Shown: one piece after another, positions 10,115-19,609 of the stretch
Position numbering within the stretch: position 1 is the stretch's first letter
Layout of the letters: every line of letters begins with the position of its first letter
Origin: Bacteroidota bacterium
Lineage (GTDB): Bacteria; Bacteroidota; Bacteroidia; Chitinophagales; Chitinophagaceae
DNA length: 64,000 nucleotides
Reading direction: 5' to 3'
NCBI GenBank assembly: GCA_016715505.1
Contig: JADJZY010000008.1
Location: forward strand, 1-64,000
Translations under genes and position numbers: made by a program
The notes under the pieces: generated by a model
The model's input: the letters and a program-made list of their open reading frames with translations, nothing else
Database searches by the model: none
Told to the model about the DNA's origin: nothing

Positions 10115-10122
10115 TACCTTTG
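10115..10122 (+). promoter_or_regulatory. Bacteroidota -7 box (TACCTTTG) upstream of pyrG
   Basis: The sequence matches the TAnnTTTG -7 consensus exactly and lies 65 bp before the pyrG ATG. The same octamer precedes two other plus-strand genes in this window (41981 and 58079). No good TTTG -33 element is seen at the expected distance, so the call is moderate. Confidence 0.45.
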
Positions 10123-10186
10123 TGCGACCTTTAGGAATTTCCACAACAATTTTATTGAAAAACACTGACGGGTCAAAGCAAAAAGC

Positions 10187-11839
10187 ATGACTATGGCGAA
10201 ATACGTATTTGTAACGGGAGGAGTAACCTCTTCATTGGGTAAGGGGATTATTGCAGCATCATTGGCCAAATTACTTCAGGCCAGAGGCTTTAAAGTGACC
10301 ATTCAAAAACTGGATCCTTATATCAATGTTGATCCGGGTACTTTGAATCCATATGAGCATGGCGAATGTTATGTGACCGATGATGGTGCTGAAACGGATT
10401 TGGACCTTGGTCACTATGAGCGATTTTTGAGTACGCCTACCTCTCAGGCAAACAATGTTACCACAGGACGTATTTATCAATATGTGATTAATAAAGAGCG
10501 TGAAGGTGCTTATCTAGGGAAAACGGTTCAGGTGATTCCGCATATTACCGATGAGATCAAGCGCAGGATAACTCTCTTGGCTCAAAATAATGAATACGAT
10601 ATTATCATTACTGAAATTGGAGGAACTGTAGGTGATATTGAAAGTCTGCCTTATATTGAATCTATCCGACCGCTGCAATGGGAGTTAGGCGATGAAAATT
10701 GTATCATCGTGCATCTCACCCTGATCCCTTACTTAAAAGCAGCAAAAGAACTAAAAACCAAACCTACGCAGCACTCAGTAAAATTGATGAGTGAAAATGG
10801 TTTATCGCCCGATATTATCGTTTGCCGTACAGAAGAACCCTTGAATGCAGATATTAAACGAAAAATTGCTTTGTTCTGTAATGTTAAACAAGATGCCGTG
10901 ATAGAAGCAGCTGATGCAGAAACTATTTACGATGTGCCCTTGCATATGATGCGTGAAAATTTAGATGCCATCTGTTTGGAGAAACTTGAACTCCCCTTGC
11001 GCAATGAACCGGATTTAAAAAACTGGAAATCATTTTTGAACAAATTGAAACATCCTAAAACCAAAGTGGTTGTTGGATTGGTTGGGAAGTATGTAGAATT
11101 ACAAGATGCCTACAAATCCATCTTGGAAGCCTTTGTTCATGCCGGCGCTGTGAATGAATGTAAGGTTGAGGTGCGTAATATTCATTCGGAAGAAATAGAA
11201 AAAGGCAATATCCGTTCCCTGTTGAGTGGTCTCGATGGCATACTGGTAGCACCTGGTTTTGGCAATCGGGGCATTGAAGGAAAAATTGCAGCTATTCAAT
11301 ATGCCCGTGAACAAAAAATTCCGTTTTTTGGAATTTGTCTGGGTATGCAATGCAGTGTGATTGAGTTTGCCAGAAATGTGCTGGGTTATTCCACCGCCAA
11401 TTCCACCGAAATGGACAAGCATACACCTTATCCGGTGATTGATATCATGGAGGACCAAAAAAATATCATTCAGATGGGTGGCACGATGCGATTAGGAGCT
11501 TATGAATGTGAGTTAAGCCTGGACTCAAAAGCCTATGAGGTTTATGGCAAACAATATATCAGCGAGCGTCATCGTCATCGTTGGGAGTTTAACAATAACT
11601 TTTTAGAGGCCTTTGAAAAAGCCGGTATGAAAGCCACAGGCCGTAACCCTAAAACCGGATTGGTGGAAGTGGTTGAAATTCCTGAACATCCTTATTTTAT
11701 AGGCACCCAATATCACCCCGAACTGAAGTCGACCGTAGAAAATCCACACCCTTTATTTGTCGGTTTTATTCAGGCTGCGATGCGTTATGCGGCTTCCAAA
11801 AAATCACCTGTCACTGCACAAACGGCTGAATCATTGTAA
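10187..11839 (+). CDS. pyrG: CTP synthase
   Basis: Makes CTP from UTP, ATP and glutamine; cytoplasmic and essential for RNA and lipid precursors. The 550-residue length is normal. The amidoligase domain starts with VFVTGGVTSSLGKGIIAASL (P-loop) and contains LDPYINVDPGTLNPYEHGE and TEIGGTVGDIES. The C-terminal class I glutaminase domain has VAPGFGNRG, the nucleophile Cys384 in FFGICLGMQC, and the His/Glu pair in GTQYHPEL. ATG at 10187 is used; ATG at 10193 (MAKYVF) would fit the family equally well. The last 9 bp overlap tail to tail with the M1 peptidase gene on the other strand. Confidence 0.97.
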   Translation: MTMAKYVFVTGGVTSSLGKGIIAASLAKLLQARGFKVTIQKLDPYINVDPGTLNPYEHGECYVTDDGAETDLDLGHYERFLSTPTSQANNVTTGRIYQYVINKEREGAYLGKTVQVIPHITDEIKRRITLLAQNNEYDIIITEIGGTVGDIESLPYIESIRPLQWELGDENCIIVHLTLIPYLKAAKELKTKPTQHSVKLMSENGLSPDIIVCRTEEPLNADIKRKIALFCNVKQDAVIEAADAETIYDVPLHMMRENLDAICLEKLELPLRNEPDLKNWKSFLNKLKHPKTKVVVGLVGKYVELQDAYKSILEAFVHAGAVNECKVEVRNIHSEEIEKGNIRSLLSGLDGILVAPGFGNRGIEGKIAAIQYAREQKIPFFGICLGMQCSVIEFARNVLGYSTANSTEMDKHTPYPVIDIMEDQKNIIQMGGTMRLGAYECELSLDSKAYEVYGKQYISERHRHRWEFNNNFLEAFEKAGMKATGRNPKTGLVEVVEIPEHPYFIGTQYHPELKSTVENPHPLFVGFIQAAMRYAASKKSPVTAQTAESL

Positions 11840-14800
11840 TAATTGTAGCCACTCCTTTTGTTGATCCATCCATTCAAAAGGATGAAAGCGCAATGCAAAG
11901 GACATATTCTGCAACATACGATTTTTAGCATACACGCTTTTGCTGTAGTCCTTAAAATCTTTGCTCATGAGGAGTGGTAAATAAACGACGAGGCGTTCCT
12001 TAAACATATTTAACTGAATACCGCCGTCAAATAAGACTTTATTGCCGGAAGGATTTAACTGAGCGGCATTGGCGAAAGTGACGGCATCAAAAAATAATTG
12101 CAATTTGAGTGGAAAAGAAAAAGGCAAATCTGAACGAAGATTCACGGAAGCCAGCCAATTATCGGAACGACCAAGCGGAGAGGCATACATTAAGGTGCGG
12201 ATTTTTAGACCGCCTTCCTGCATCGCTATTTGTTGTGTTTTCCATCCACTTTGCGCGTTACGATCTAAGTAAACGCCATCATATATCCAATCATTGTTAC
12301 CGGTATAGGTTGCGGTGAGATACTGATTTTGGATACCAAAAGAAGATTGATTGGGATCGAACTCAAAAAATTTACCGCCGAAAGCTCTCACATAAAATGC
12401 GCGTTCGGGCATATGATAATCAATCCGCAACTCAGCAGTGAGTCCAATTTTCAAAAATTGTTGGTTGGCTTGTATGTCTAAATTGTAGGAATATGGATTG
12501 AGGGTTCTTTTATTTTGATGCAAAAAAACCAATCGTCCGAGATGCTGTTCGTCACCTGAAATAATCTCCGGACGAATGAGGCTATCTGTCAAATCACGCT
12601 GATACCGAAGAGCTTCCTCGCCGATATAATAATACTTCAGAATCAAACTATTTTGAACAGTTGATCGAGCAGAAGATGGTTTAAAAACGAACTGCACCGA
12701 AGGGGCCAATTTTTGATGACGTAAATACAAAGGCTTCGACAAATTGAGATCACTTTGATCGTGATGAAAACTATTTCCGTGCAAAGCCAAACTGATACGC
12801 TGAAAATATTGACGGGGAAAAATATGATAAGCCAACATACCGGTACCGACTGCTGATTGTGTTTTAAAACTATACATCGGTGCCAATACAAACTGAAATG
12901 GTCGGGCTGGCAAACGAAGGTTATGAATCAGCCCACCGGCCATGAACCGATCATAGGCATTGTATCCAAAAGCCGGCAAAAGAAACATTTCGTTTTTCGT
13001 TGACAGATTAATTCCTAAACCAGTTTTTAATTGAAAAGGATTTTTATGTCGTAAAGATTTATTGCGCCATACATTGTTATTCAACCTCCGCTCGGGTATA
13101 TCCTGATTGACATCAATGCGATATTCATCGGCATCGGCAGGTAATTGTGCAGGCATTTGATAAGGGTAAGAAACCCATGCCCTATCCACCACTTTTCCAT
13201 TTTTAATGGCATCTACCGGAATAGGTCCTTGAAAATTCGTTCGTCCTTTTACAAATATGTCTTTCGAAGAAGCACCACGACCTCCTTTCACCCTTTTCAG
13301 GCAAAAGTCGATTTGTTCATCACTGCGCAAGAGTCCATCAAAAAACCATGACAAATCTTTGCCGGAATTTTGTGTAATAATCATTTCAAGATCTTCGGGA
13401 TATGGATGCTTATATCTCCATTTCGTATAATACGACTGAATACAGCGGTCAAAAGAAGAATCACCTAAATAGGCCTGAAGATATTTCCAGGAAGCCGGTA
13501 ATTTTTCGTACAAAATGCCTCCATAATTGAGGTGAGAATATGCTTCGGAATGTAAATGCCCGGCTTGTGATTCGTTCCAACCTGCTGTGGTTAAGTAGAT
13601 GAGTTTATCGGTTCTTTCACTCAGGAGATTATAAATCTGATGACTTGTATCGCTTATTTTTGAAAGGATTTCCTGCTCATAAAAAGTAGTCAGGCTTTCA
13701 TCCATCCAGGGATAAGCGCGTTCATCGGAAGCGAGAATTCCATAAAACCAATTGTGGGCAACTTCATGAGCAAGCGCCCGGTATAATTGTTCCTTATTGA
13801 GCACATCTCCCAAAACGGCCACCATAGGATATTCCATCCCTGCTCCTGCAGCAAGTCGGCCATCTACAATAGATATTTGACCATATGGATATTCCCCCAC
13901 TTTTTCAGAAAGATATTTGACACAGGATGCCAACACTTTTTCAGAGCCCTTATAAAAAGTACGCTTCCAGGGGGAAATAAAAACTCATACAGTCGATAGT
14001 GCGACCATTATTCAGGGGCAGTTTTGTTTGTTGAACGCAATAATCCCGTGATGCAAACCAAGCAAAATCGTGCATTTGATCTTGTTTAAATCGAATGGTT
14101 TTTCTATCAGAGGAAAATTCACGCTTTGACCTCAAGTATTCCAATTTGGAATTACTGACAAATTGAGAATCGGGCAAATTGGTTTTTGAAAGCATCCACT
14201 CCTTTTCAGATTCCGTTTGAAGGATCCCTGTAGATGCCACTACGTAATCTTTAGGCAGGTTGATTTCTACATCATATCGCGCAAATTCACTATAAAATTC
14301 TCCCTGATCCAAATAGGTATAGGGATGCCAACCTTTATGATCATATACGGCAGGTTTGGGATACCATTGCGTAATACAATAATGATTTTTGTCGTGCCCC
14401 ATTCGGGAAAAAATTTCCGGTAATACAACACGAAACGGGGTTGAAATAATCATCTGTGCGCCAGGTGCTAAAGGGGCATTTAATTCCAGTACCACCACAT
14501 CGGCGTAGTTATTATATTCACTCACCCCAACATCCAAATCATCTACTTTAAATTGCAGACTGTCGATAAATCCACGTTGAGCTTTTTTGCTATAATAAAA
14601 ATCTGTTTCCCCGTTCTCCACTTGTTGCCGGGTAAATTCATTGCGATCGTTGCGATATGCATTCGGCCAGATATGCATAAAAATAAACTTCAAACTATCC
14701 GGCGAACGATTGATGTATGTTATTTTTTCATAGCCGCGGAGAATGTGACTGCGATCATCTAATTGCACCTGAATATCGTAAGATAATTCCTGTTGAAAAT

Positions 14801-14891
14801 AACTGCGTTGGGCGATTAAAGCATTTGCGATCATCAACAAACTGCACGTCATTATAAAACTGATCCATTTCAATCCGGGTGTCTTTTTCAA
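11831..14891 (-). CDS. M1-family metallopeptidase with C-terminal barrel-like domain, one frameshift
   Basis: Zinc aminopeptidase-type protein of about 1,020 residues. The first piece (14891-13950) has a signal peptide and the M1 N-terminal beta domain, ending near CMSFYFP. After a one-base shift in a C5 run near 13965 the second piece contains the exopeptidase-type motif GAGMEYP, the zinc motif HEVAHNW and the third ligand Glu 18 residues after the second His (PWMDESLTTFYE). From about 400 residues before the end onward there is no peptidase homology; instead there are many alternating aromatic/hydrophobic strands with turns (for example SFALRFHPF near the end), which looks like an outer-membrane beta-barrel. 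That would place the peptidase at the outer membrane. Alone on its strand and divergent from nothing nearby. Confidence 0.8.
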
Positions 14892-15062
14892 TGCCTGATT
14901 ATTTTAGATTGAGGTTTTCAAAATAGAACCAAATTTCGGTCAATACCATACTGATTCATTTGTTTCGCTTTAAGTTGTGCAACTTCAATCCTGCAATAAA
15001 TACATGGACATCAATTAGAAATATTTAATGCACTACCGAAGCGGCCTGCAAATCAGAAAGGC

Positions 15063-16484
15063 CTATTTTCCTCTGCCCTGCAAGATAACCAAAATTGTAT
15101 AAATCATGATTTTGAAATCCAATACCAGCGAACAGTTTTTGATATACAACAAATCGTATTTCATCCGTTCGATCATTTCCTGGGTATTTTGAGCATATCC
15201 AAATTTCACCATGCCCCAGGATGATAAACCCGGTTTAACTTTATGCAGAAATTTATAATGGGGATTGGTTTGAGAAATAATGTCGATATAATACTTTCTT
15301 TCCGGACGAGGCCCCACCAAGGACATATCCCCCCGAATGATATTAAAAAACTGTGGAATTTCATCGATGCGCCATTTCCGCATCACTTTACCCCATCGGG
15401 TAATACGTGGATCATGTTCACTGGAAAGTGCGGGTCCGTTATCTTCTGCATTTAATACCATTGAACGAAACTTATAAATCCAAAATGGTTTTCCGTATAA
15501 ACCAATTCTTTGTTGTTTGTAAAACACCGGCCCGGGCGAGGACCATTTTACCTTAAGCGCGGCAATGAGATACAAGGGACTCAGCAGAACCAATACGAGT
15601 GAAGATACAAAAATATCAATCGCCCGTTTGATCACTCTTTGCCAATCAGGCATCAGTTCAGGGTAAATTTCAATCAGCACCGCACCAAATACATTACTGG
15701 TGCGCACCGAACCGGAAATGATATCATATAAATCAGGCGTAATTTTAATGATTACCTGACGGTGTGATAATTGAGCCAGAATCATTTGCAAACGATTATG
15801 TTCGGAAGTATCAATGGCGATGATAGCTTCCTCAATCTGATGCTTATCAATAATTTCCTCCAATTGATCGATACTTCCCAAACGAGGCAGATAATGACTC
15901 ATCCCATTGTTGGCTGAATCATCGGCATACACAAAACCTTTAAATGTATAGCCTAACTTGACCTCATTGTCTAAAATATCCTGATAAATATTGACGGCTT
16001 GTTGATTCCCACCGATCATCAGGGTATTGTATCCGAAACGTCCTTTATTGATTTCGTTTTTAATGCCTCTCATGACAATAATTCGCCCCAAAGAAGTGCA
16101 CAGGAACTGGATCAGCAGATAAACAAAAAACGACTTATAGTAATAAGCATTATTCGCTGAATTGTCGTTCAGGAAAAAGATAAAATAAAGGAAAATAGTC
16201 CCAATGATACTACTAATGAGGGTTCGGTAAATTTCTATAAACCGCGATTTACGATAGGGATTAAAATATGCTCCTGAAAACAAATGAATGACCAACCAAA
16301 AACACGGAATCAGTAAAAGAATCAACCACAAATCCTTTAAGGATAGCCCTTGAAAGAATGCCGTGAATTCTATTGGCTCTCCTGCATTTTTACGATAATA
16401 TAAAAACAACAGCCATCCCAGGGACGAACTTAAAAAGTCGGCCAGGGCGTATGCAAAAATTCCGAATTTAATTTCCCTCTTCAC
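15063..16484 (-). CDS. Undecaprenyl-phosphate sugar phosphotransferase (polyprenyl glycosylphosphotransferase)
   Basis: Integral membrane initiating transferase for exopolysaccharide or O-antigen repeat units: it moves a sugar-1-phosphate from UDP-sugar to undecaprenyl phosphate. About five membrane segments occupy residues 1-150, then a Rossmann-like CoA_binding_3 domain (YNTLMIGGNQQAVNIY), one more membrane segment (SSLVLVLLSPLYLIAAL) and the catalytic domain with GPVFYKQQRIG, IYKFRSMVLNAED, DEIPQFFNIIRGDMSLVGP and RPE. Length 473 is usual for the WcaJ/EpsE group. The start codon is GTG at 16484, sharing one base with the TAG stop of the upstream lipoprotein gene (TAGTG), which suggests translational coupling. 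The sugar cannot be inferred. Confidence 0.92.
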   Translation of the reverse strand: MKREIKFGIFAYALADFLSSSLGWLLFLYYRKNAGEPIEFTAFFQGLSLKDLWLILLLIPCFWLVIHLFSGAYFNPYRKSRFIEIYRTLISSIIGTIFLYFIFFLNDNSANNAYYYKSFFVYLLIQFLCTSLGRIIVMRGIKNEINKGRFGYNTLMIGGNQQAVNIYQDILDNEVKLGYTFKGFVYADDSANNGMSHYLPRLGSIDQLEEIIDKHQIEEAIIAIDTSEHNRLQMILAQLSHRQVIIKITPDLYDIISGSVRTSNVFGAVLIEIYPELMPDWQRVIKRAIDIFVSSLVLVLLSPLYLIAALKVKWSSPGPVFYKQQRIGLYGKPFWIYKFRSMVLNAEDNGPALSSEHDPRITRWGKVMRKWRIDEIPQFFNIIRGDMSLVGPRPERKYYIDIISQTNPHYKFLHKVKPGLSSWGMVKFGYAQNTQEMIERMKYDLLYIKNCSLVLDFKIMIYTILVILQGRGK

Positions 16485-17361
16485 TAATTATAATAAATCA
16501 CTTTAAAATTGTCAATCAGTATCTTCGGTCGGCTTTGGTCGCTGGGTTTAGTGGCTTTCAGGATAATTTTAAATTTACCATATTGAAAAGAAGAGGCAAA
16601 GCCCCCATGTTGATATAGACTTTGGTCCAGGTATCTCTGGCTTTTAAGCCAATCACATCTGAATAAATATAAGTGCCCACATGATACACTTCCATTCGCA
16701 TCACCATGGAGACATCACTTTTGTAGTTCATTTCAATATAGGCATCGCGGTTAGGGGTAAGCAGATGCTCCTGAGTGGTAATAACTTCGGCATAAGTGGT
16801 GGTATCGTCGAATTGAATTTTACCACTCCAATCTCCTTCAAACACCTCAGTCGGATCGTTGGTTTTAACCATTGAAGCCAAACTCCCTGCTCTTTTTTCG
16901 AAACTATTTCCTTGTTCAAATCCTTCATTAAAATAATTCACTTTGGGCGTATCGGTGGTCCGATATTTAAAAACCGGAACATGTTTTATGGTTTCGGTAG
17001 GTTTCGCATCAAATGTAAAAGTATCCACTGTAAAAAAGGGGTATTTTGTTCGGGTTCCGCTGAGTCCATTGTCCCAAATACCTGCAATGACCTGCAATTG
17101 ACCACGACCTTCCGTAATAATAGGTACACGGGCCGGAAGCTCGAATGCACCGAGCAACTGCCGTTCATAGTACACCCAAACATCGGTAATTTTATGTGAT
17201 AAAGAACCATGTACAGCGCTGATGGTCGGATCTAACCGAACACTATCAATTTCAATATAGGTGGGCACCGATTCTTTGGGGTTCACCATGTTACAGGATT
17301 GGAACAGGATGATGGCCAAAAACAGGGCTAAAATGGGATGTAACATTCTCTCGCGTGTCAT
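16484..17361 (-). CDS. Hypothetical lipoprotein coupled to sugar transferase, one frameshift
   Basis: The N-terminus has a lipoprotein signal with lipobox LFQSC (Cys23), so it should be membrane anchored and periplasmic. The rest is beta-rich with no motif I recognise; the second half (EGFEQGNSFEKRAG, ATKPSDQSRPKILIDNFKV) resembles a jelly-roll, carbohydrate-binding-like fold. The open frame stops at 16558, but one base lost or gained at the G5 run near 16604 gives SFQYGKFKIILKATKPSDQ and so on to a TAG at 16486-16484, overlapping the GTG of the sugar transferase by one base. That continuation and the coupling argue the longer form is real. Likely works with the envelope polysaccharide genes around it. 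Confidence 0.7.
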
Positions 17362-17386
17362 GAACGTGATTTTTTATCAGATTATT

Positions 17387-18328
17387 TTATGAAGCTCCCA
17401 AAGATTCTATTTTTTTCATGATTTTAAAAGCAATGTCCATGGCGGCATAGGCATCCTGGGGACTGGTAGGACAAGGTTCATTGTGTTTAATACAACGCAC
17501 AAAGCACTCAAATTGTGCCTTTAACGTATTTATTTTTTTGATGTCCATCTTTTCTGAAATTACTTTAGCGCTTTGTTGACTTTGTCTGTTTTGCCCTAAA
17601 CTCATCCGGTGCAATTCGGCATTGAGCAAATTCAGCCGATAATAAGAATCAGCCTGAAAGAGCCTTAAACTTCGTTTTTCCCGATCGGCTAAGCGGCTTG
17701 CAGTGAGATTGGCCACACAGCCATTGTTAAACTCCAAGCGAACATTGGCAATATCGGGTGTATCGCTGAGCACTTTCACGCCCGTGGCCGAAATTTGCTT
17801 AATATCGCTACGAACGATTTTGAGGATCAGGTCAATATCATGAATCATCAAATCTAAAACCACACTGATATTACTGGTTCGGGGGGTAAAAGGTGTTACC
17901 CGTTGACTTTCAATAAAGAGCCAGGGGCCGGAAATGTCCTGCATGGCTTCAAAAGCCGGGTTAAAACGTTCATTATAACCAATCATACATTTTAAATCTG
18001 CTTCCAGACTCATATTCACCAATTCGGCAGCCTGATCTAAGGTGGCACACATCGGTTTTTCGATGAAAACATGTTTCCCGCTTCGAAGGGCAAGTAAGGC
18101 CATTTCATGATGGGCCGAAGTAGAACAAACGACATCCATGGCGTCTGATTCCGACAATAGTTGATCAATATCGTTGAAATGAGGGATTAAAAACTCCTGC
18201 GACAGGGCCGAGGCGCGTTCGGGCTGAATATCATAAACGCCTGTGATTTGCACATGTTCTAAGCCCTGGATTTGTTCTACATGTTGTCGTCCGTATTGTC
18301 CTGCGCCTATGATTCCGATTCTGAGCAT
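17387..18328 (-). CDS. Gfo/Idh/MocA-family oxidoreductase
   Basis: NAD(P)-dependent oxidoreductase, usually acting on sugar or nucleotide-sugar substrates. The start is placed at ATG 18328 because MLRIGIIGAGQYGRQHVEQI is the family's N-terminus; the 59 extra upstream codons do not look coding and contain a repeat element. Nucleotide-binding GAGQYG is at residues 8-13, the family EKP motif in GKHVFIEKPMC near 91-100, and an MIHDIDLIL stretch follows. The product is 313 residues, a normal size. Placed 26 bp before the lipoprotein/sugar transferase pair, so a part in making a precursor sugar for a surface polysaccharide is likely but not proven. Confidence 0.88.
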   Translation of the reverse strand: MLRIGIIGAGQYGRQHVEQIQGLEHVQITGVYDIQPERASALSQEFLIPHFNDIDQLLSESDAMDVVCSTSAHHEMALLALRSGKHVFIEKPMCATLDQAAELVNMSLEADLKCMIGYNERFNPAFEAMQDISGPWLFIESQRVTPFTPRTSNISVVLDLMIHDIDLILKIVRSDIKQISATGVKVLSDTPDIANVRLEFNNGCVANLTASRLADREKRSLRLFQADSYYRLNLLNAELHRMSLGQNRQSQQSAKVISEKMDIKKINTLKAQFECFVRCIKHNEPCPTSPQDAYAAMDIAFKIMKKIESLGAS

Positions 18329-18479
18329 ACTTGTTTCGCGCTGCAAAATAAATGAAAAAAAGAGGGTAAGCCTAAAATTCTTATGAACGGGCTGATTTAC
18401 AAGGTAATTCCTTCCAAAGAATAAATTGGAGGAACCGGTTTTACCGGATTTTAAATGTAAAAAAGATGTAACCCGAATT

Positions 18480-18532
18480 TTGCCGTTGCACACAACCAAC
18501 TGCAAATACGAATAAGAGAATCAAATACGCTT
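18480..18532. repeat. Dispersed hairpin element, copy B
   Basis: Arms TTGCCGTTG (18480-18488) and CAACTGCAA (18497-18505), 8-nt spacer CACACAAC, one mismatch at the centre of the stem, followed by a tail shared with copy A near 9.9 kb. A smaller perfect hairpin CCGGT-TTT-ACCGG lies beside it at 18435-18447. Both are in the leader/promoter region of the Gfo/Idh gene on the minus strand. Confidence 0.55.
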
Positions 18533-18557
18533 GAACATAAAAAGACCAATCATTTCA

Positions 18558-19589
18558 TTATTTTTTCTGAAGCAAAGCATTTACATCTCTCACTATTAAA
18601 TCAATGTTCTGATCTTGCATACAGCGAAAATGTTTTTTCGGGCATGATTTGAACCCAATTTTAGAGCAAGGTCTGCAGGATAATTCTTTCACCTCGTGCA
18701 TAATGCTCAATGGAGAAGGATGTTGATGAATATTATTCTGTCCATAATAAGGGAACATGCCAAAGGCAGGAATGGTATTCCCCCAGATGGATACGATTGG
18801 TTTTTTAAAAGCAGCCGCCATATGCATCACGCCCGTGTCGTGGGTAATCACCAGGCGAGATCTTCGCACGATGTCAGCACTTTCCATCAATCGAAACTTT
18901 CCACAGGCGTTATAAATCTTCACCGGATCAATAGCCGCCAATTTTTCTGCCATGGGGGTATCTTCCGGCCCTCCCAGCAACACGACAGGTAAGGGTAATT
19001 GGCTGATTAATTCGCGCCATTTCTCAACAGGCATTTTTTTTGTTTCGTGCTGACCGCCAATCCCACATGCTATAAATCCCATCACATGCCCCAGCGGTAG
19101 ATCATCTTTCTGGATTTCGCAATCTGATGGTATAAAACAATCCAGACCTTCACCATCATTCCGGATTTCCAGGGTTTGAACAGCCTCAAAATAACGATCC
19201 ACAATGCTTTTATCCGGCAAGGCCCTACGATACTTAAGTTGCACAGCCAGCCATTTTCGAATGTTGATTTTGGAAAATCGAAACAACTGAACCTGGCTAT
19301 TAAAGGCTTGTTTTAAAAGCGCTGTTACATAGCGGCTTCGAAAATTTTTATGTAAGTCGAACACCAAATCAAAACGCAAAGGAACCAGTTCTAATACCAC
19401 CTTCTGCAAATCATTTTCGTAATAGTGAAATACATCAATGTAAGGGTTTGAGGAGAGAACCTCTTTCATACCCAGCTTGGTCAAAAAGTGAATTTCAGCA
19501 TGCGGATATTTTTTCCGAATCGTACGAATCAGCGGTGTCGTTAGCAGGATGTCCCCAATGGATGAATACCGGATGATTAAAATTCTCAT
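18558..19589 (-). CDS. Glycosyltransferase family 9 (heptosyltransferase-like)
   Basis: Family GT9 enzyme of the WaaF/WaaC type, which adds heptose or a related sugar to the lipopolysaccharide core on the cytoplasmic face of the inner membrane. Landmarks are the N-terminal ILIIRYSSIGDILLTTPLI, DLVFDLHKNFRSRY, the C-terminal nucleotide-sugar region GIGGQHETKKMP and ITHDTGVMHMAAAFKKPIVSI with the family Asp/His. Length 343 is normal. The CxxC-like pair in LSCRPCSKIGFKSC is common in Bacteroidota members. It belongs to the minus-strand envelope group 15-19.6 kb. Confidence 0.9.
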   Translation of the reverse strand: MRILIIRYSSIGDILLTTPLIRTIRKKYPHAEIHFLTKLGMKEVLSSNPYIDVFHYYENDLQKVVLELVPLRFDLVFDLHKNFRSRYVTALLKQAFNSQVQLFRFSKINIRKWLAVQLKYRRALPDKSIVDRYFEAVQTLEIRNDGEGLDCFIPSDCEIQKDDLPLGHVMGFIACGIGGQHETKKMPVEKWRELISQLPLPVVLLGGPEDTPMAEKLAAIDPVKIYNACGKFRLMESADIVRRSRLVITHDTGVMHMAAAFKKPIVSIWGNTIPAFGMFPYYGQNNIHQHPSPLSIMHEVKELSCRPCSKIGFKSCPKKHFRCMQDQNIDLIVRDVNALLQKK

Positions 19590-19609
19590 GGCATTTTATA
19601 AATGGGTGC

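Larger units (their letters stand above)
9605..10186. other. 582-bp divergent intergenic region lpxD / pyrG
   Basis: No plausible gene is seen. The region contains an inverted repeat at 9780-9822, a 9-8-9 hairpin element at 9860-9885 that has a second copy near 18.5 kb, and a TAnnTTTG promoter box at 10115-10122 in front of pyrG. It is unusually long for two housekeeping genes in this compact stretch, so a small RNA or a remnant of mobile sequence is possible. Confidence 0.6.

Noticed and set aside
14972..14985. AAGTTG-TG-CAACTT upstream of the M1 peptidase
   Set aside because: Only 6-bp arms; expected by chance in a window of this size.
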